From JBNJEM01 sp051745935 (GTDB taxonomy: Bacteria; Planctomycetota; Planctomycetia; Pirellulales; Pirellulaceae), in the NCBI GenBank assembly GCA_051745935.1, contig JBNJEM010000476.1:1-6298 (forward strand): DNA of 6,298 bases, written 5' to 3'. The translations under genes and the position numbers were made by a program. The notes below the pieces were generated by a model that worked only from the letters and a program-made list of their open reading frames with translations, made no database searches and was not told the DNA's origin. This document shows positions 1 to 6,298 of the stretch, piece after piece (within the stretch, counting starts at the first letter, position 1; each line of letters starts with the position of its first letter).

Positions 1-14
1 GAGCCACCCGCTCC

Positions 15-175
15 GGACGTTCTCCCCGACTCCCTGACGGTGCTTCCACGTGCGCTGTCATCGCCACGCGGGACCGTTATTCTGCTAATCCTGCAGAAGG
101 GACGTCCTCCCCGACTCCCCAACGCTGCTTCCACGTGCCCCGTCAGCGTCACGCGGACTGGCTATTCTCCTATTC
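15..175. repeat. Degenerate tandem direct repeat, two copies, 85-base period
   Basis: Two copies of a roughly 76-base unit lie at 15-90 and 100-175 with a period of 85 bases. By eye they match at about 61 of 76 positions. Shared blocks include CTCCCCGACTCCC, GCTTCCACGTG and CACGCGG. The period is not a multiple of three and no convincing protein reads through both copies, so this looks like a non-coding repeat downstream of the immunity gene rather than a repeated protein domain. The first copy starts close to the window edge, so more copies may lie to the left. Confidence 0.7.
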
Positions 176-222
176 TTCTATCCATCAGCGCCATCGATGA
201 TGCGATAGAGCCCTTGATGTTA

Positions 223-1047
223 TCATTCCTCCTCAACTTCGATATCGTCAACTCGAATGTTTTCGAGGTCCAGGCTCTCAATCGCGGAGAAGACTCTCTG
301 TGTTACCACGAACGACAAACCAGGATAGGGGTTAATGTGAACCTTAAACATATCCGCATTCAGCATGTAACAACGCGGAAGCACCTTGCGTCTCCACAAG
401 GCTGCCTTGCGTGACTTGTTTTCACCGGTCTCCTTCCGATGGACAGCGCCGCAGCGCTCACACCTTATGGCACAAGCCCATTCGTGCTCCCTGTATAGCG
501 GCAACGTTGAAGCGTCAAAAATCACGGCGCGATAGGACTCGTACTGCGGACGCAGATCACCGGTCGGAACATCAATTCGTTCTCGCTCGCAACCATCCTC
601 AAACGTATCCCAGTAATATTCGGCGACCACAGGCCAAAAGCGGACTCCCCGAACGGGCGCTATCCGCTGCAAAGCCTCGTAAAAGGCAGGGGAAATCATT
701 GCGCACCCAATTGGATGCATTAGGTCATGAAACGGCGTACGTAACGGCTCCCAAGCCATGGGAGGGAACTCATCGCCCGGCTGCAAGACGATACTAGATC
801 CTGCACCTGACACAGCAGCTTGCCAGCGAGCACACTTACGCTTAAACTCACCCGGGGACATTGGCCATACAGGCGATTCAAGCTCCTCGCGAATGGAAAG
901 TGGACACTCGATAGGTAGACGTCGCCTGAGGTTCCCCACACCATTGCAGTGCGGGTGACCACAGTAAACGATCGGGAGGCGATACTGTGCCTTGGCCTTA
1001 CCGTGGTCCCAACCAGAAGAAGTAAACGAAATACATTTCAGGATCAT
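223..1047 (-). CDS. SitI6-like double-CXXCG motif immunity protein
   Basis: This is probably a cytoplasmic immunity protein that neutralises a cognate polymorphic toxin, as SitI6 proteins do for SitA6 lipoprotein toxins in Myxococcus. With the start at 1047 it is 274 residues, close to the family's usual 230-280. The family pattern is visible in order: an N-terminal cysteine pair (C29-GHPH-C34), a 'PGDEF' motif near residues 90-94 (family version GTEFGP), a second cysteine pair that is a perfect CXXCG (C196-ER-C199-G), and a C-terminal 'DMFKV ... VTQRVFSAIESLDLENI' block like the family's DLFRL/TERFV/LGL ending. The first cysteine motif is degenerate, CX4C instead of CXXCG. The frame is open to an ATG at 1110, which would overlap the upstream gene by 34 bases. 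I prefer the ATG at 1047 because the family N terminus begins there and it lies 29 bases after the upstream stop. No strong ribosome binding site decides it; AAAGG sits 13 bases upstream. The tail is very acidic (VDDIEVEEE). The family call comes from remembered motifs. Confidence 0.72.
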   Translation of the reverse strand: MILKCISFTSSGWDHGKAKAQYRLPIVYCGHPHCNGVGNLRRRLPIECPLSIREELESPVWPMSPGEFKRKCARWQAAVSGAGSSIVLQPGDEFPPMAWEPLRTPFHDLMHPIGCAMISPAFYEALQRIAPVRGVRFWPVVAEYYWDTFEDGCERERIDVPTGDLRPQYESYRAVIFDASTLPLYREHEWACAIRCERCGAVHRKETGENKSRKAALWRRKVLPRCYMLNADMFKVHINPYPGLSFVVTQRVFSAIESLDLENIRVDDIEVEEE

Positions 1048-1076
1048 CGTCGTCGGAATACCTTTCAAAAACACTT

Positions 1077-1889
1077 TCAGCGAGGGCGCATTGGAATAGG
1101 GGCGTTGCATGGATCGTTTGCTATGCCTTCGGTGATCTCCTCAAAGCGGCGCCGATGTAGATCACCAGCTCGCTTAGCCTCATCCACAAAGTCTCCAAGC
1201 TCCCGACCGGCCTGCTCGGCCATGTCGACGAACGGCCACGCTGCATCACGAACAGAGTTTTCTACGGCTATATGGAAGCCGTCCGTGGAAAAGTCATAAA
1301 AAAATATCAAAACAACCGCGGGCTTCGCGATCTTGTCGGCAGGCACCTTCCTCAATAGCTTGGCCACTGTAGGACATTTCCTCTTTCGCGTACGCAGCAT
1401 TGCTTTCTTCATCACACCGATGTGGCGCCGCCATTCCCTATAGCTCATGGTCGCCTGAGTACCTCGGGAAAGGATATGATCGTATCGACGCTTCATACGG
1501 TTAAGTTTGTCGATCACAGCTTCCTTATCTAACGTATGCGCTGGGTGATCGTCAAAGAACTTTTTCCATTCTCTCTCCCACCTGGGATGCAGTCTTCCCC
1601 GGCATCCTTTTTTTCTTCTTCGTCCGTGATATTCCGCGTCGATAAGCCAGCCCCACCTCTTTGCATCTATGTCGGGCAAAAAAGGGGAGCCGTACATTTT
1701 CGCTGGCAAGCGAGGAAAGCCGGATAACCATCCGGGTGCGGACCGCGTGCCGAGAGGCGATAGTGATCTTTGCCCACTCTGCGCCACTTGCCGAAAAAAA
1801 TGTACGGCTCCCCTTTTCCTCATGTCAAGATCAGAAACCAACAGTCTTCCAAGAGAAGAAAAGCCGCAATCGGAGAAACGCGCGTACAA
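1077..1889 (-). CDS. SitA6/DUF2380-like toxin C-terminal region, 5'-truncated by a repeat element
   Basis: The open frame is 270 residues, but only the part from about residue 71 (below 1680) looks like a native protein. Residues 85-140 contain 'AEYHG', 'LHPRWEREWKKFFDDHP' and a helical 'DKLNRMKRRYDHIL' stretch. These resemble the conserved end of SitA6/DUF2380-type toxin domains, where a W-x-x-x-W-x-x-F core follows a histidine-rich nuclease-like motif. That upstream HH-type motif, and the lipoprotein signal expected of SitA proteins, are absent. Residues 23-70 are instead encoded by an inverted-repeat element whose arms read 'MRKRGAVHFF' and 'KMYGSPF'. The C-terminal 130 residues hold a short hydrophobic run (AVVLIFFYDF) and an amphipathic helix region. 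The start is unclear: none of ATG 1889, 1823 or 1697 has a good ribosome binding site. The gene precedes a SitI6-like immunity gene by 29 bases, the usual toxin-immunity order, which supports the assignment. It is probably a decayed toxin; a functional chimera or an unrelated domain cannot be excluded. Confidence 0.5.
   Translation of the reverse strand: MYARFSDCGFSSLGRLLVSDLDMRKRGAVHFFRQVAQSGQRSLSPLGTRSAPGWLSGFPRLPAKMYGSPFLPDIDAKRWGWLIDAEYHGRRRKKGCRGRLHPRWEREWKKFFDDHPAHTLDKEAVIDKLNRMKRRYDHILSRGTQATMSYREWRRHIGVMKKAMLRTRKRKCPTVAKLLRKVPADKIAKPAVVLIFFYDFSTDGFHIAVENSVRDAAWPFVDMAEQAGRELGDFVDEAKRAGDLHRRRFEEITEGIANDPCNAPIPMRPR
1680..1817. repeat. REP/MITE-like element with perfect 21-base inverted repeats
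   Basis: The arms at 1680-1700 and 1797-1817 are exact reverse complements over 21 bases, with core GGGGAGCCGTACAT on the left arm. The inner flanks continue the symmetry imperfectly, with GGCAAG at 1705-1710 and CTTGCC at 1787-1792. The arms enclose 96 bases without a gene of their own. Read outward from the centre, each arm encodes the same heptapeptide, KMYGSPF. The size and structure fit a REP doublet or a miniature inverted-repeat element. No clear target-site duplication is visible. It lies at the 5' end of the toxin-like frame, where homology to the toxin family stops. Confidence 0.8.
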
Positions 1890-1931
1890 TCAACGCATCT
1901 TCATTCCGTGGAGCGGGGCGAACGGCACGCA

Positions 1932-4900
1932 CTATTTCATGCTATACGGAACCACCCGCACCGGCCCGAAGAGGCCCGCGTCGCGCAGCGGAAGTTCTTT
2001 CCATTGTTTCCGATCCGTCGTCCGCGTCGCGGTGATGTTTGTGTTGGTCGTGCGCTCCGCCTCGGGCAGTTGCGCGTCGCCGGCAAGCCGGTTCGCCCAG
2101 GTATTGGCTATCTCGACGCGCAGCGAGTTCGAGCCGGATTCCACAGCACTGGTGATGTCCACGCTGTACGGCGGCTTCCAGACAATGCCCAAATCCTCGC
2201 CGTTGACAATCACGCGCCCGATGCACCAGAGATCGCCCAGGTTCAATTCGACCCGTTCGCTGTTCGCCACAGCATCGGAAATCTCGAAGGTGGTCTCGTA
2301 AACCGCAATCCCCGAGAAATATTTGATCGCCGGGCTCGGATGCTGCGTCCAGGACACAAGTTGGTCGAATTTTGCAGTTTCGGCCGTGTCGCCATAGGGG
2401 AATCGCACCTCCCAGTCCACGTCCAGGGGAATCGGCGGCAGCGCTTCCATCCTGGACGCAGGGGGCGGTACCGCGTCCGTGTCCTTGCGGAACACGACAA
2501 ACACCGAACCCGCCGGCGCGAGGTCGAGCGTGCAACGCACCCCGCCATCGACTTCACTGTACGTGGACGCACGCCGCGTGGTGCCCGTGGCGGGATCCCA
2601 GAATTCGGGAACGCGATCCTGTACTCGGAAGACCGCATCGAAGGCCGCGCGCGCGTCGCGCCGGTTGCTGACGAAGTAGATCTCCGCCGCGTCCGTCGTG
2701 CGGTGGATGAAATCGATGTCCACGTCCTCGCTGAGCACGGTGAAGTCGGGGCCGACGCCCTTGGCCGCCAACGTCTCTCGCAAAGTCCGGCCCCAGACGA
2801 TCTTGCCCTCTCCGTAAGTGTGCTCGGTGACGCTCTCGCCGTCGCAATCGCCCCACAGTTCGTCCGCGATGCGCCGCACCTCCGCGTCCCGCGCTTCGTA
2901 TTCGTGCAACCCGTTCGACCGCGCCGGCTTGCGGCCCACAACCGTCGCGCCCGCGCGCACCAACTCCCGCACCTTGCGCAGCACGTCCAGGTCGATGTCT
3001 TCCCGGTCGGGCAAGACCAGCAACTCGTAGTGCATCCCGTCCGGCAAGACGATACGCCCGTCCCGCGCGCTCATGCGCTCCAGAATGCCTTCGGGATTCG
3101 TGACGTCGTAGTCGAAACCCGGGCCGAGCGACGGGTCTACGTGCTTCGGCGGCACGAAATTGAAGCCCTGGTCGCCGTAGTAGTAGCAGACGTCCGCGAC
3201 GAAGTGCCCCTGCTGCAGAAGGTACGAGCATCGCGACAGGTAGTCCACGAACGCGCCCGCCATCGGCCACCACACGAGGTTCGGGTTGCAATGCGTGCCC
3301 GCACCGTAGACCCAGCCCGGCTTGCCCGCTTCGGGCGGCGAGTGGGACGACGTGTGCCACACCACGTGGTTCATACCCTCACAAAACGCGCGGTCGGCCG
3401 AGGGCTTCAGGTCGACGGGCCCGTCCTCCCAGTGCCGGAAGCCGGTGAACGACTCCATGTGTACCCGCTTCCGGCCGTAGATATGTGCTGCGCAAGCCGT
3501 CTCCTTCACCACCCACAAGCGGCTCTGCTCCTCGCGCCACGGCCACCATTCCCCGCGCATCTCGTCGATGGCACCCAGCGCTTTGAGCGCGTCCACCGGT
3601 ACTTGGTGAATCGGCGGTCCGGGGCCGCCGGCCTCCGCCTCGACGCCGAGCCCCACCTTGTGCGCCGACGTGCTCGCGACGCGGTAATAGGCGTCCACCA
3701 GCAGGTCGCCCAGCGTTTTCCGGTAGTCGTAGAGAAAGCGGTCCGTTACATCCGGGCTGTCAATGACCGTTCCCGTCAGCGCGGGCAGAAAGCGCGTAGG
3801 GTCATAGCCGCGGTACGCCTCGAACTGGTCGAGGAAGTCTTCGGTCCACACCGTGCCCCGCACTTCGTAGCTCGGCAGGTAGAGCAGTTCGAGTGCGGTG
3901 TCCCCGAGCGGGCCCAATTCCGCTTCGAGCGCGCCCGTGAGGTGGTCAATGAAACGTTCCGTCACCGGTCCGCTGAAGTGGTCCGTAGCCAGTCCGTCCG
4001 AGACGGGACTCGGCACCTTGAGCCGCTCACCGGTATTTGCGCACACGTAGCGGATGATGTGCCAGTCGCCGGGCGGCACGCCCCAAACCAGGCGGCCGTC
4101 CGCGCCGAGTTGTTCCGTCAGCACCGCTACGTCGTCCCGGTTCTCGACAATGACAGGCGGCCGTCCCGCAGACGCCCAACTGCCGCCCGCGCCCGAGTGC
4201 GCCCCATCGTGGATGTTTTCCGCGGTCCAGTTGCCGCTGTGGCCGGCTTCGTCGCTGAATCGGTGCAGGAGCGCCGTCTGGCGCATCCGGGCTGCCTGGT
4301 GGCTTGCCGCGACGTTCAGCCCGCCGGTCGTGTACAACTCAAACTCGCCCAGTTGTACGCTGTCGAAGTCCGGGTTGTGTCCGTTGAAAATGCGGAGGCG
4401 TACGTACTGTGCATCGGTGGGCTCGAAATCGAAGGTCTGCGCGCCGGTGCGGGGCTCAAGCGAACCGCGCATGACTTCCTCGAAGGCCGCCTCCGACGCA
4501 TCCGTCGTGCTCACCGCGACCGAAAAGTCCTTGGCAAAGAGGTGCATCTCCCCGTAGCGCGCCGCGTCGCCGCTCTCCGTGTTGTACAGCACCGCGCGAT
4601 GCACGGGCGTGCCGTCGCCATCCGGCAGCTTGAACACGAATTCGTGCGCTGGGGTGCGCTCGTTCACGGGTACCGCGAGCACCGCGATGTCCGTGCGCAC
4701 AATGGGATTGCCGTCCGCGTCGCGCGGCGCCGCCGCGGGCAGATCCGGATAGGGCAGCACGGCGTCGAAGCGTGCCGGCCCCCGTACCTCGGTCGTGGTC
4801 CGGTACAGCGCCTTGCTCGCGTCCTCGGGCGCCACCCATGCGCCGCCCAAGTCCCAGCTACTGCACGCCGCCAACTCGACCTCCATGCCGAGATCCCCGG

Positions 4901-5219
4901 CCTTCTCGAGCAAGCGGCCGAAGTTCGCGATCCATTCCTTGCTGGCGAATGCCGGTCCGTCCGGCGGCAACGCGTCCGCCGCGCCGCGCGCGCCCATGTC
5001 GAAAACGCAGAGCCCGGTAATGCCCGCCGCGTGCAACTGCTCCAACTCCCACTTCATGTGCTCCGGGTTCATGTAGCCGTTGAGCAGGAGGTAATATACC
5101 GACGGCCGCGCTTCCTTGGGCGGGTCGGCGAAACCGGCTTCAAGCGGCGTTTGTGCCAGGGTGCTTGTAGCAATGAGTGCGACGAACAGGGCCAAGAAAA
5201 CCGTACGGATGGAAATCAT
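1932..5219 (-). CDS. Secreted GH106-type alpha-L-rhamnosidase-like glycoside hydrolase
   Basis: This is probably an exported enzyme that removes terminal alpha-L-rhamnose from complex polysaccharides such as pectin side chains or algal and cell-wall glycans. It has 1095 residues, typical for GH106. Residues 1-23 (MISIRTVFLALFVALIATSTLAQ) form a signal peptide with a likely cut after the final A-Q region. The mature start (FADPPKEARPSVYYLLLNG) is the GH106 entry motif, and an (alpha/beta)8-like region follows (AGITGLCVFD). Residues near 195-300 look like an inserted discoidin/F5-8C-type beta-sandwich (YVRLRIFNGHNPDFDSVQLGEFELY). Two candidate catalytic glutamates are E452 in YLPSYEV and E589 in HMESFTGF; assigning them is inference. 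The C-terminal sandwich (residues 960-1090) has the family signature: YETTFEI, LNLGDLWCIGRVIVNGEDLG, WKPPYSVDIT, ANTWANRLAGD and GLFGPVRV. The frame is open to an ATG at 5282, but the ATG at 5219 is chosen because it begins the signal peptide and has GGGAG six bases upstream. No transporter or regulator gene is beside it. Exact substrate specificity is not certain. Confidence 0.88.
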   Translation of the reverse strand: MISIRTVFLALFVALIATSTLAQTPLEAGFADPPKEARPSVYYLLLNGYMNPEHMKWELEQLHAAGITGLCVFDMGARGAADALPPDGPAFASKEWIANFGRLLEKAGDLGMEVELAACSSWDLGGAWVAPEDASKALYRTTTEVRGPARFDAVLPYPDLPAAAPRDADGNPIVRTDIAVLAVPVNERTPAHEFVFKLPDGDGTPVHRAVLYNTESGDAARYGEMHLFAKDFSVAVSTTDASEAAFEEVMRGSLEPRTGAQTFDFEPTDAQYVRLRIFNGHNPDFDSVQLGEFELYTTGGLNVAASHQAARMRQTALLHRFSDEAGHSGNWTAENIHDGAHSGAGGSWASAGRPPVIVENRDDVAVLTEQLGADGRLVWGVPPGDWHIIRYVCANTGERLKVPSPVSDGLATDHFSGPVTERFIDHLTGALEAELGPLGDTALELLYLPSYEVRGTVWTEDFLDQFEAYRGYDPTRFLPALTGTVIDSPDVTDRFLYDYRKTLGDLLVDAYYRVASTSAHKVGLGVEAEAGGPGPPIHQVPVDALKALGAIDEMRGEWWPWREEQSRLWVVKETACAAHIYGRKRVHMESFTGFRHWEDGPVDLKPSADRAFCEGMNHVVWHTSSHSPPEAGKPGWVYGAGTHCNPNLVWWPMAGAFVDYLSRCSYLLQQGHFVADVCYYYGDQGFNFVPPKHVDPSLGPGFDYDVTNPEGILERMSARDGRIVLPDGMHYELLVLPDREDIDLDVLRKVRELVRAGATVVGRKPARSNGLHEYEARDAEVRRIADELWGDCDGESVTEHTYGEGKIVWGRTLRETLAAKGVGPDFTVLSEDVDIDFIHRTTDAAEIYFVSNRRDARAAFDAVFRVQDRVPEFWDPATGTTRRASTYSEVDGGVRCTLDLAPAGSVFVVFRKDTDAVPPPASRMEALPPIPLDVDWEVRFPYGDTAETAKFDQLVSWTQHPSPAIKYFSGIAVYETTFEISDAVANSERVELNLGDLWCIGRVIVNGEDLGIVWKPPYSVDITSAVESGSNSLRVEIANTWANRLAGDAQLPEAERTTNTNITATRTTDRKQWKELPLRDAGLFGPVRVVPYSMK

Positions 5220-5225
5220 GCCATT

Positions 5226-5230
5226 CTCCC
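5226..5230 (-). promoter_or_regulatory. Ribosome binding site of the GH106-like gene
   Basis: On the minus strand GGGAG is followed by a six-base spacer (AATGGC) and ATG. This decides the start at 5219 over the upstream in-frame ATG at 5282, whose extra 21 residues (proline- and arginine-rich) would precede and spoil the signal peptide. Confidence 0.75.
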
Positions 5231-5252
5231 ATATGTTGCGCAATGGCGCTCG

Positions 5253-5270
5253 CCACGGGTGTCGCCGTGG
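5253..5270. promoter_or_regulatory. Hairpin in the 5' leader of the GH106-like gene
   Basis: CCACGG and CCGTGG form a perfect six-base stem around a six-base loop, about 35-50 bases upstream of the chosen start codon. It could be part of the mRNA leader or an operator-like dyad. No function can be assigned from sequence, and such short stems arise by chance in GC-rich DNA. Confidence 0.3.
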
Positions 5271-5341
5271 AAACTTGCCCAAAGATCTGCGCCTCTCTCA
5301 TTACCGCGAGAGGGCTATGTAAAAAAACCTTCGCTCCCTGT

Positions 5342-5455
5342 CATTCCTGCAAGGGACCTTCGCATACTTTCCGGTCAGTACTCCAGGAACGGACATCTCT
5401 TTCTATCTCATACAACTTGCTTTCAGAATAGCTGAAAGGTCCCGCAAGCAGGAAT
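5342..5455. repeat. Imperfect REP-like inverted repeat
   Basis: CATTCCTGCAAGGGACCTT at 5342-5360 and AAGGTCCCGCAAGCAGGAAT at 5436-5455 are close to reverse complements. AAGGTCCC and the GCAGGAAT block match, separated by a slightly altered centre. The arms enclose about 75 bases. The TCATTCCTGC motif resembles many bacterial repetitive extragenic elements. Its sequence differs from the element at 1680-1817, so this appears to be a second repeat family. Confidence 0.55.
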
Positions 5456-5656
5456 CTCCGTCTTCTGTGTACAGCCGAAAACACGGGACACCCCCTCAGT
5501 CGCTGCCGGTGCCCTCAACGCAAGCCCGTGTGAACGGGGCTGCCAAGGTATTTGTTAATGACGTGCCTCCGTCCCCGGTGGTAGAAAGACTTCCGCAAGT
5601 TTGTGGCCGGTAACGACAAATGGTAAGCCATGTGTATGGATGGTAAAGAGACAGGG

Positions 5657-5684
5657 GGGGAAAGACCAGAGGGGAAAGACCAGA
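5657..5684 (+). repeat. 14-base perfect tandem duplication
   Basis: GGGGAAAGACCAGA occurs twice in direct succession, at 5657-5670 and 5671-5684, preceded by three further G residues (seven consecutive G at 5654-5660). It looks like recent replication slippage in non-coding DNA. Confidence 0.8.
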
Positions 5685-5803
5685 CGCCCTATGATGAGTC
5701 GCTTTACTTGGAAAGCCTTCGACGCCGCAATTCCCCCATATTGCAGTACTTGACTGCCAACGAGAAATAACTGGAAAAGCGTCATGAGAACTCGACAACC
5801 CCC

Positions 5804-6271
5804 TTGACCAAACACCTCAGATGTCTCCGTTTGGAACTGGCCGACACGCTGTTGCCAGCGACCTATCTGGAATACGCCAGTCAGCGGGCTTCGAAGGCGG
5901 AGGACGCTCGACGCTTGCGGGCACTCAGTGAAACCCTGTTGGCTCGCGCCAGGGACGGCCCCCTGCAGGCGTTGGAGGGGGCCCAGAAGGAGGAAGTCGA
6001 ACGGGTGGTCCGGGATTGCGCGGGACTGTTTCAGCGATCGAGTTCATGCGTGGAGGGACGAAACGGGCGACTGGCCTTGCACCATCATGGCTTGCATCGC
6101 TTGAGCGACAGGAAACTCCGTGTCCTCACCGCCCTGCATAACTACTTCCTTCGGCGATCTGACCGGACGACGGCGGCCGAGCGATTCTTTGGCCAGCCTC
6201 CACGTGATCTGTTTCAATGGTTGCTCGAGCGATTGCCACTGCCCGCGCGGCCCCGTCGCTGCTCGGCATAA
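5804..6271 (+). pseudogene. C-terminal fragment of a DUF6399-type transposase-like protein
   Basis: The open frame encodes 155 residues from a TTG at 5804. It matches by eye the C-terminal part of the DUF6399/transposase-like family: FQRSSSCVEGRNG (residues 76-88), a histidine-rich LALHHHGLHRLSDRKL segment, 'LTALHNYFLRR', the characteristic 'TTAAERFFG' and the closing 'DLFQWLLERLPLPARPRR'. E84 in VEGRNG is a candidate for the last acidic residue of a DDE-type catalytic centre; that is inference. Full-length relatives are several hundred residues, and here the N-terminal and central catalytic parts are missing. The same frame is open only back to a stop at 5768-5770, and nothing recognisable lies upstream. 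There is no ribosome binding site before the TTG. It is therefore best read as a 5'-truncated relic of a mobile element. The C terminus ends naturally at a TAA, and no terminal inverted repeat is visible in the remaining 27 bases. Confidence 0.7.
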
Positions 6272-6298
6272 CGTGACGCCCCGCTCGCGCCCCGCGCT

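Larger units (their letters stand above)
5283..5770. other. Non-coding region with repeats, no convincing gene
   Basis: Short open frames here have no recognisable domains, poor codon usage and no good ribosome binding sites. The stretch holds a CCTCTC/GAGAGG stem at 5292-5313, an imperfect inverted repeat (5342-5455) and a 14-base tandem duplication (5657-5684). Between 5500 and 5720 there is a GC-variable stretch with small stems (for example GCCCGT/ACGGGGC around 5524-5540) that could be an RNA relic. No clear -35/-10 promoter for the hydrolase gene and no tRNA is visible. Confidence 0.5.

Noticed and set aside
15..175. CRISPR-like array
   Set aside because: There are only two units, divergence runs along the whole unit, and there is no short repeat/unique spacer alternation.
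40..414. A 124-codon plus-strand open frame over the tandem repeat
   Set aside because: It overlaps the immunity gene on the opposite strand, has no recognisable domain, and the repeat period is not a multiple of three.
5220..5282. Upstream in-frame start giving 21 extra residues on the hydrolase
   Set aside because: The added residues are proline- and arginine-rich and would bury the signal peptide. The ATG at 5219 has a well-spaced GGGAG.
5291..5315. Intrinsic terminator at the CCTCTC/GAGAGG hairpin
   Set aside because: The stem is followed on the plus strand by A-rich sequence and on the minus strand by GC-rich sequence, so there is no U tract on either transcript.
1770..5435. A 1221-codon open frame on the plus strand, antisense to the hydrolase gene
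   Set aside because: It is an antisense shadow of a GC-rich gene. Its translation is arginine-, valine- and histidine-rich with no domain signature, it starts inside the inverted repeat, and the minus-strand frame has clear family motifs and a ribosome binding site.
5496..5815. Two overlapping minus-strand open frames of 86-100 codons
   Set aside because: There are no domains, no ribosome binding sites, and the region is repeat-rich with low-complexity G runs.

Overview
The window looks like a stretch of bacterial chromosome, GC-rich over most of its length, carrying one large secreted carbohydrate-active enzyme next to a repeat-rich accessory region. A secreted GH106-type rhamnosidase, REP-like inverted repeats, a transposase relic of the DUF6399 type and a double-CXXCG immunity gene best fit a large-genome environmental bacterium (PVC/Planctomycetota-, Hydrogenedentota- or Myxococcota-like). 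That placement is inference from gene content; there is no rRNA or housekeeping marker to fix it.

Layout, left to right. Positions 1-222 hold a degenerate 85-base tandem repeat and no convincing gene. Positions 223-1889 (minus strand) hold a two-gene toxin/immunity-like operon, visibly less GC-rich than the enzyme gene beside it. The downstream gene is a SitI6-like double-CXXCG immunity protein. The upstream one resembles the C-terminal part of a SitA6/DUF2380-type polymorphic toxin. The 5' end of the toxin frame runs straight through a 138-base element bounded by perfect 21-base inverted repeats (1680-1817), so the part of the toxin expected to carry the secretion signal and the front of the catalytic domain is missing. 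Positions 1932-5219 (minus strand) hold the large glycoside hydrolase, with a signal peptide and a good ribosome binding site. Positions 5220-5770 are non-coding, with small hairpins, an imperfect REP-like inverted repeat and a 14-base tandem duplication. Positions 5771-6271 (plus strand) hold the C-terminal remnant of a transposase.

How the genes fit together. The hydrolase appears to be a stand-alone export enzyme for rhamnose-containing polysaccharide. The toxin/immunity pair is transcribed in the same direction but is functionally unrelated, and looks like the eroded end of an interbacterial-competition locus: the immunity gene is kept and the toxin is decapitated. The repeats and the transposase relic on both sides suggest a recombination-prone region. 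Family assignments come from recognising motifs by eye; no database search was run.
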